A DNA stretch of 64,000 bases from Spodoptera frugiperda (Eukaryota; Arthropoda; Insecta; Lepidoptera; Noctuidae). The notes under the pieces were generated by a model. The model saw only the letters and a program-made list of their open reading frames with translations. It was not told the DNA's origin and made no database searches. The stretch covers positions 3,292,001-3,356,000 of the forward strand of contig NC_064214.1 of the NCBI RefSeq assembly GCF_023101765.2. The letters run 5' to 3'. Made by a program: the position numbers and the translations under genes. Below, piece by piece: positions 60,531-64,000 of this stretch (position 1 is the first letter of the stretch; each line of letters begins with the position of its first letter).

Positions 60531-61571
60531 TAATTAACTTATTTTAAGGTTGCAATAGTTTAGTTCCGTGAGCCATTAAGCGATTATTGGTGTCTTGCAA
60601 ATAGGAAAAACGTTTTGATTCAAGGTGTCATCTTTGCATCATTCATCTTCAGGAAATAAATTATTACTTGGTTTGAATGAAATACGAGAAGTTGCCTAAT
60701 GTATGTCGCATAAATAAGTTTCGTTATATCACGGTCGCAGGAGGAGGTTACATTTGCGATATTCTAATATATTTTTCATTAAAAAGATAAAAAACATTAT
60801 GTTATTAAAATAGGTAAATAAAATAATTTAATTAAGTGACAAAAAGACAGTTACTATCTTAGCTCTATTATTAAATGAATTGCTTTATTTTATGATTATT
60901 TCTTGAATTAAACTTTACTTAATGCTCTCTGATAAACCTGAATCTTTTAATCTACAATCTTCAGCTGGTCATGGTTCGTCAGCTGGTTATCAAGTGTGGT
61001 GAAATTTTGGCCAACCCTTCTACATAATATGTAGAGGAGGCCTATAGCCGATTTTTAAAAGAAAAAGGTAGATTGATAGGCTAATATAATATAGGCACTA
61101 AGCCTTATAATTTGTCAGGTAGTCAGTAACCAGCTTTATAAGTCCATTAGATGCACTACCAATAATATTACATACATAATACTTTATGGTGATAAAGGGT
61201 GAAAAACAATAACCCATGTAGGTATGTACTTAGTACTTAAACCCACACGTGTAAGTTATCAAATAAATATTTATGAATGAATAATATGTAACATTTTACT
61301 ATTAAGTACTTATCTTACTACTACATAAGTAGGTATCTACATAATTATCGTATACATAGTAAATGAACGTTTAAGTCATTGAGTGAAAATGCATTTTCCA
61401 TCATATACCTTACCTACTTGTAAGTAGCCTCTATGAAATTCGGAAGCTTTCTTGTTAAAGGAAAAATTTACACATTTTTTTATTCTAGGATTTTCTACTT
61501 AAATGGATTAAAGTTGCGTTTAATAAGGTTTTCTCTATTTAAAGCTTCCATGTACCCTTATTATATTTTCC
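60531..61571. other. AT-rich spacer, nothing recognised
   Basis: No coding exon, tRNA or clear repeat boundary was seen in this kilobase. Confidence 0.5.
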
Positions 61572-61723
61572 GGAGCTGCAGACTGCCTAACGGGTTAAGG
61601 GGCTCCGGCTCAAAAAGCAGGAATAGGAACGGGGTGGTTTTTATTCAGTAAGAGTCTGACACTTCCTCTTACCTCGCCCAAGGCGGGAGAAGTCATTGAA
61701 TGATTATCCCTTCTCAAAAAAAT
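61572..61723 (+). repeat. SINE-like interspersed repeat, copy B
   Basis: It aligns to 10690-10840 at a constant offset of 50,880 over most of its length. GGCTCCGGCTCAAAAAGCAGGAATAGGAACGGGGTGG, TCAGTAAGAGTCTGACACTTCC and CCTCGCCCAAGGCGGGAGAAG are closer to the consensus I recall than copy A, so it is the younger insertion. Confidence 0.8.
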
Positions 61724-61784
61724 CTTATTATATTTTCGAAATGTATTTTAATTTTTTAACCATTAAAAGTTCAATATCGTATAT

Positions 61785-62040
61785 ACAGGGTGACTTTGAA
61801 TTCGACGTATTCCTCTCGGGAGGTGATAATACAACTAATTTCCTACAAAAATAGCCCTGAGGTCCTTGGGCGGAAAGTGGCTAGTTTCTGAGATATTCAA
61901 CATTTTTGGTTTTGGTAAAAATATCCCGAATTGATTACAAAAACATCAATAAATAAAAAAATACTGGTTGGATTTTAGTTATTTTAGTTTTAATCAGTTG
62001 CCAATACATCAGTTATCATTTATAAATACTAATAATGGCA
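61785..62040. repeat. possible transposon fragment starting ACAGGGTGAC
   Basis: The sequence from TATACAGGGTGACTTTGAATTCG through CTCGGGAGGTGATAATACAA and CTAGTTTCTGAGATATTCAA has the look of an interspersed element; 'acagggtg' termini are frequent in insect repeats. There is no coding capacity and the family was not identified. Confidence 0.3.
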
Positions 62041-64000
62041 GAAATTTATTTATTTATTTATTTATTTATTTATACTTCATCACAAAAAAACAGTGAATGG
62101 CGGACTTAATGCCTTAAGGCATTCTCTAACAGTCAACCATAGGGTAGTGCAGAGAAATGAAGCGGATTGATGTGAAGCCAAAACATGGTACAAAAGAATA
62201 AATATAAGAATACAATATACAATATATACAATACATATACATATATAATACATATTATATACATATACATACACATAATACAATATATATCTACTGCTAA
62301 ACGACTACATATACTGCATAAATAAAAATACACATAATGAAGAAATAAGTTTCCTCAATTGTTTTGCGACTGCCAATCCTTAAATATATGCTCGCGGATT
62401 TTAAATTTAAAGGAACTGCGATTTTTTGCCACTCTGATCTCCTTGGGGAGCGCATTCCACAGAAGAACAGCTTGAATGAAAAAAGAAGAGTGAAGGAAGT
62501 CAGTGCGATGAGAGACACACTGGAGGTGTCGATTTTGAGACGAACGAAGAAATTTAGTGTGGTTAGCGCAAGAATATCGGAAGTAAGAAGCAAGGTAATT
62601 AGGCGAAGAAGGAGAGTCAAGGTAGGAGAATAAAGTGGTCAATGCCCTCTGCTGCCTGCGCAAGCGTATGGGCAGCCACTTTAGTTGCAGTCTATGTGCA
62701 GAAACATGATCATATTTACGTAAGTTGAAAACGAATCGAATGCAGTTATTTAGAAGTCGGTCCAGTTTGTTGAGCAGATCTGCATTCAGGTCGTAGTAAC
62801 AGACATCAGCGTAATCAATAATGGGGAAAATCAAGCTCTGCACCAGCTGTGCCCTTACGGAGGATGGAAGGAAATTCCTCAAACGGTACAGCGCCCTCAA
62901 TGACCCAGTAACTTTCTGGCAAACACTAGTAACCTGTGCACGCCAGCTCAATGTGCTATCAATAATTAAGCCCAAGTCCTTGACGTCCTGACTGTATGGG
63001 ATATTCACACCATTATAGGAGATGGGAGGCAGTGTCGCACCGTCAATCGATCTGAGGCTCCAAGAGCTTCCTATAATTATGGCTTGGCACTTGTTTGGAT
63101 TGACAGCTATGCCGAACCTGTTTGACCAACTTCGAACAGCTGCCAAGTCACCATTAAGTCTGCTGATAGCATCAGGTAGCTCGTCCACCCCAGATTGACG
63201 GTACAACTGCAAGTCGTCCGCATACAAATGGTACGCACACTGAAGTTCAGGAGTAATGAGGTTAATAAAAATGGAGAAAAGAAGTGGAGAAAGAATGCCG
63301 CCCTGAGGAACGCCTGCCGTCAGATCACACCAGCCAGAGAAATTATCATCATGCTGGACTGACTGCTGACGCCCCCGAAGATATGAAGAGAACCATTCCA
63401 ATGAATCGCCGGAGATCGCAAGATGGGACAGGATTGCCGAAAGGATATCGTGACTGACCATATTAAAAGCGTTGGAAAAATCAACCAATAACAAGACTGT
63501 CACTTTGGTATCCTCCATGCCAGCCCTAACATCGCCAGTCACTTTAAGGAGCGAGGTTACAGTGCTGTGGCCCAGTCGAAAACCAGATTGCAACGGGCTT
63601 ATTAGACTGTGCTTGTAAACAAAATGGGATAATTGTTTATGGACACAGGCCTCCAGCACCTTGGACAGGAAGGGAAGGATTGAGATAGGACGGAAATGGG
63701 TTGGTAGGGTGGGATTACTAACCTTAGGTAGCGGTCGGACAAAGGCCCTGCGCCACACTGCTGGAAATACACCGGAGAACAAGGAGAAGTTCATTATGTG
63801 GGTAATCGGTGATAGGATGTGGTCAAGGATATTTAGGATCATATCTCGGGATATAGAGTCGCAACCCACAGCCCTTGATTTAATGGAAAGGATGATCTTA
63901 CGAATCTCCGTCTCATCAACTGGAATGAAACAGAAATAATTTATATTAGGACGCGTCAGACCATTGATAAACGACAAGGTGTTTTGTTTGGTAAGATGAT
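62041..64000 (-). mobile_element. non-LTR retrotransposon (jockey/CR1-like LINE) with open RT ORF, continues past window
   Basis: The reverse transcriptase frame is open on the minus strand from the window edge to the stop at 62355-62357, over 540 codons. RT blocks in order: FVRPLPKV, FRPIS.LPFLSKVLE, LLLVDFSNAF (catalytic Asp), AGVPQGGILSP, YHLYADDLQLY (catalytic Asp-Asp), then a C-terminal region with WLPIRLRRQQR and LLWNALPKEIR typical of jockey/CR1-type LINEs. After the stop a 3' UTR of about 280 nt leads to a (TAAA)n tail (TTTA repeats, 62044-62073, on the plus strand), which marks the 3' terminus. No stop or frameshift is seen, so the insertion is fairly recent. The endonuclease part and 5' end lie beyond 64000. 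Confidence 0.88.
62044..62073. repeat. (TTTA)n microsatellite, the LINE 3' tail
   Basis: About seven TTTA units in a row immediately flank the LINE 3' UTR. On the LINE strand this is a (TAAA)n tail, as expected for a target-primed insertion. Confidence 0.8.

Noticed and set aside
1..64000. CRISPR arrays, operons or phage-like systems
   Set aside because: The window is intron-rich animal DNA. No spaced direct-repeat array or prokaryotic gene order is present.

Overview
The window is nuclear DNA from a moth or butterfly (Lepidoptera), probably a noctuid-type moth. The evidence is the AT-rich sequence with many 'taggtacctac'-like runs, spliceosomal genes with GT-AG introns, insect genes (pygopus, chemosensory proteins, an SV2-like transporter), and interspersed repeats that I recognise as typical of Lepidoptera, including a Lep1-type Helitron and two copies of a short SINE-like family. 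I could not run any database search, so species-level placement is an inference.

Layout, left to right. (1) 1-882 is the 3' end of pygopus (+): a Gly/Met-rich tail plus the PHD finger, split by one intron. About 4.7 kb of AT-rich 3' UTR or intergenic DNA follows. (2) 5603-6811 (-) is a two-exon gene for an acidic 369-aa protein I do not recognise. (3) 8466-11877 and 13662-19226 (+) are two tandem chemosensory protein (CSP) genes, each encoding 107 aa. Both have the unusual layout of a first coding exon carrying only Met-Gln. (4) 21126-29382 (+) is a gene for a large (about 2,109 aa) PWWP-domain protein with one C2H2-like finger and long disordered acidic regions. (5) Convergent to it, on the minus strand, is an SV2-like major facilitator transporter. 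(6) 50.4-64 kb is mostly non-coding: the transporter's probable 5' non-coding exons and promoters, a Helitron, a long inverted-repeat element, SINE-like copies, and at the right edge a LINE with an open reverse transcriptase ORF.

The central observation is that 22554-32285 and 32385-42125 are the same ~9.7-kb block present twice, in the same orientation, separated only by 99 Ns. Copy 1 stops at the gap exactly where copy 2 continues into the rest of the transporter. Copy 2 begins at the gap exactly where copy 1 is preceded by the unique first PWWP exon. Exons are almost identical, while the introns carry SNPs and small indels. Each copy has one different single-base frameshift in the giant PWWP exon that the other copy does not have. 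This is best read as two haplotypes of one locus both retained in the assembly, not as a tandem gene duplication. The real locus is probably one PWWP gene and one transporter gene, both intact, meeting tail to tail.

I found no CRISPR array, operon or other prokaryotic feature, and no convincing new molecular system. The points most worth checking are the false duplication, the Met-Gln micro-exons of the CSP pair, the candidate promoters of the transporter and several structured repeats.
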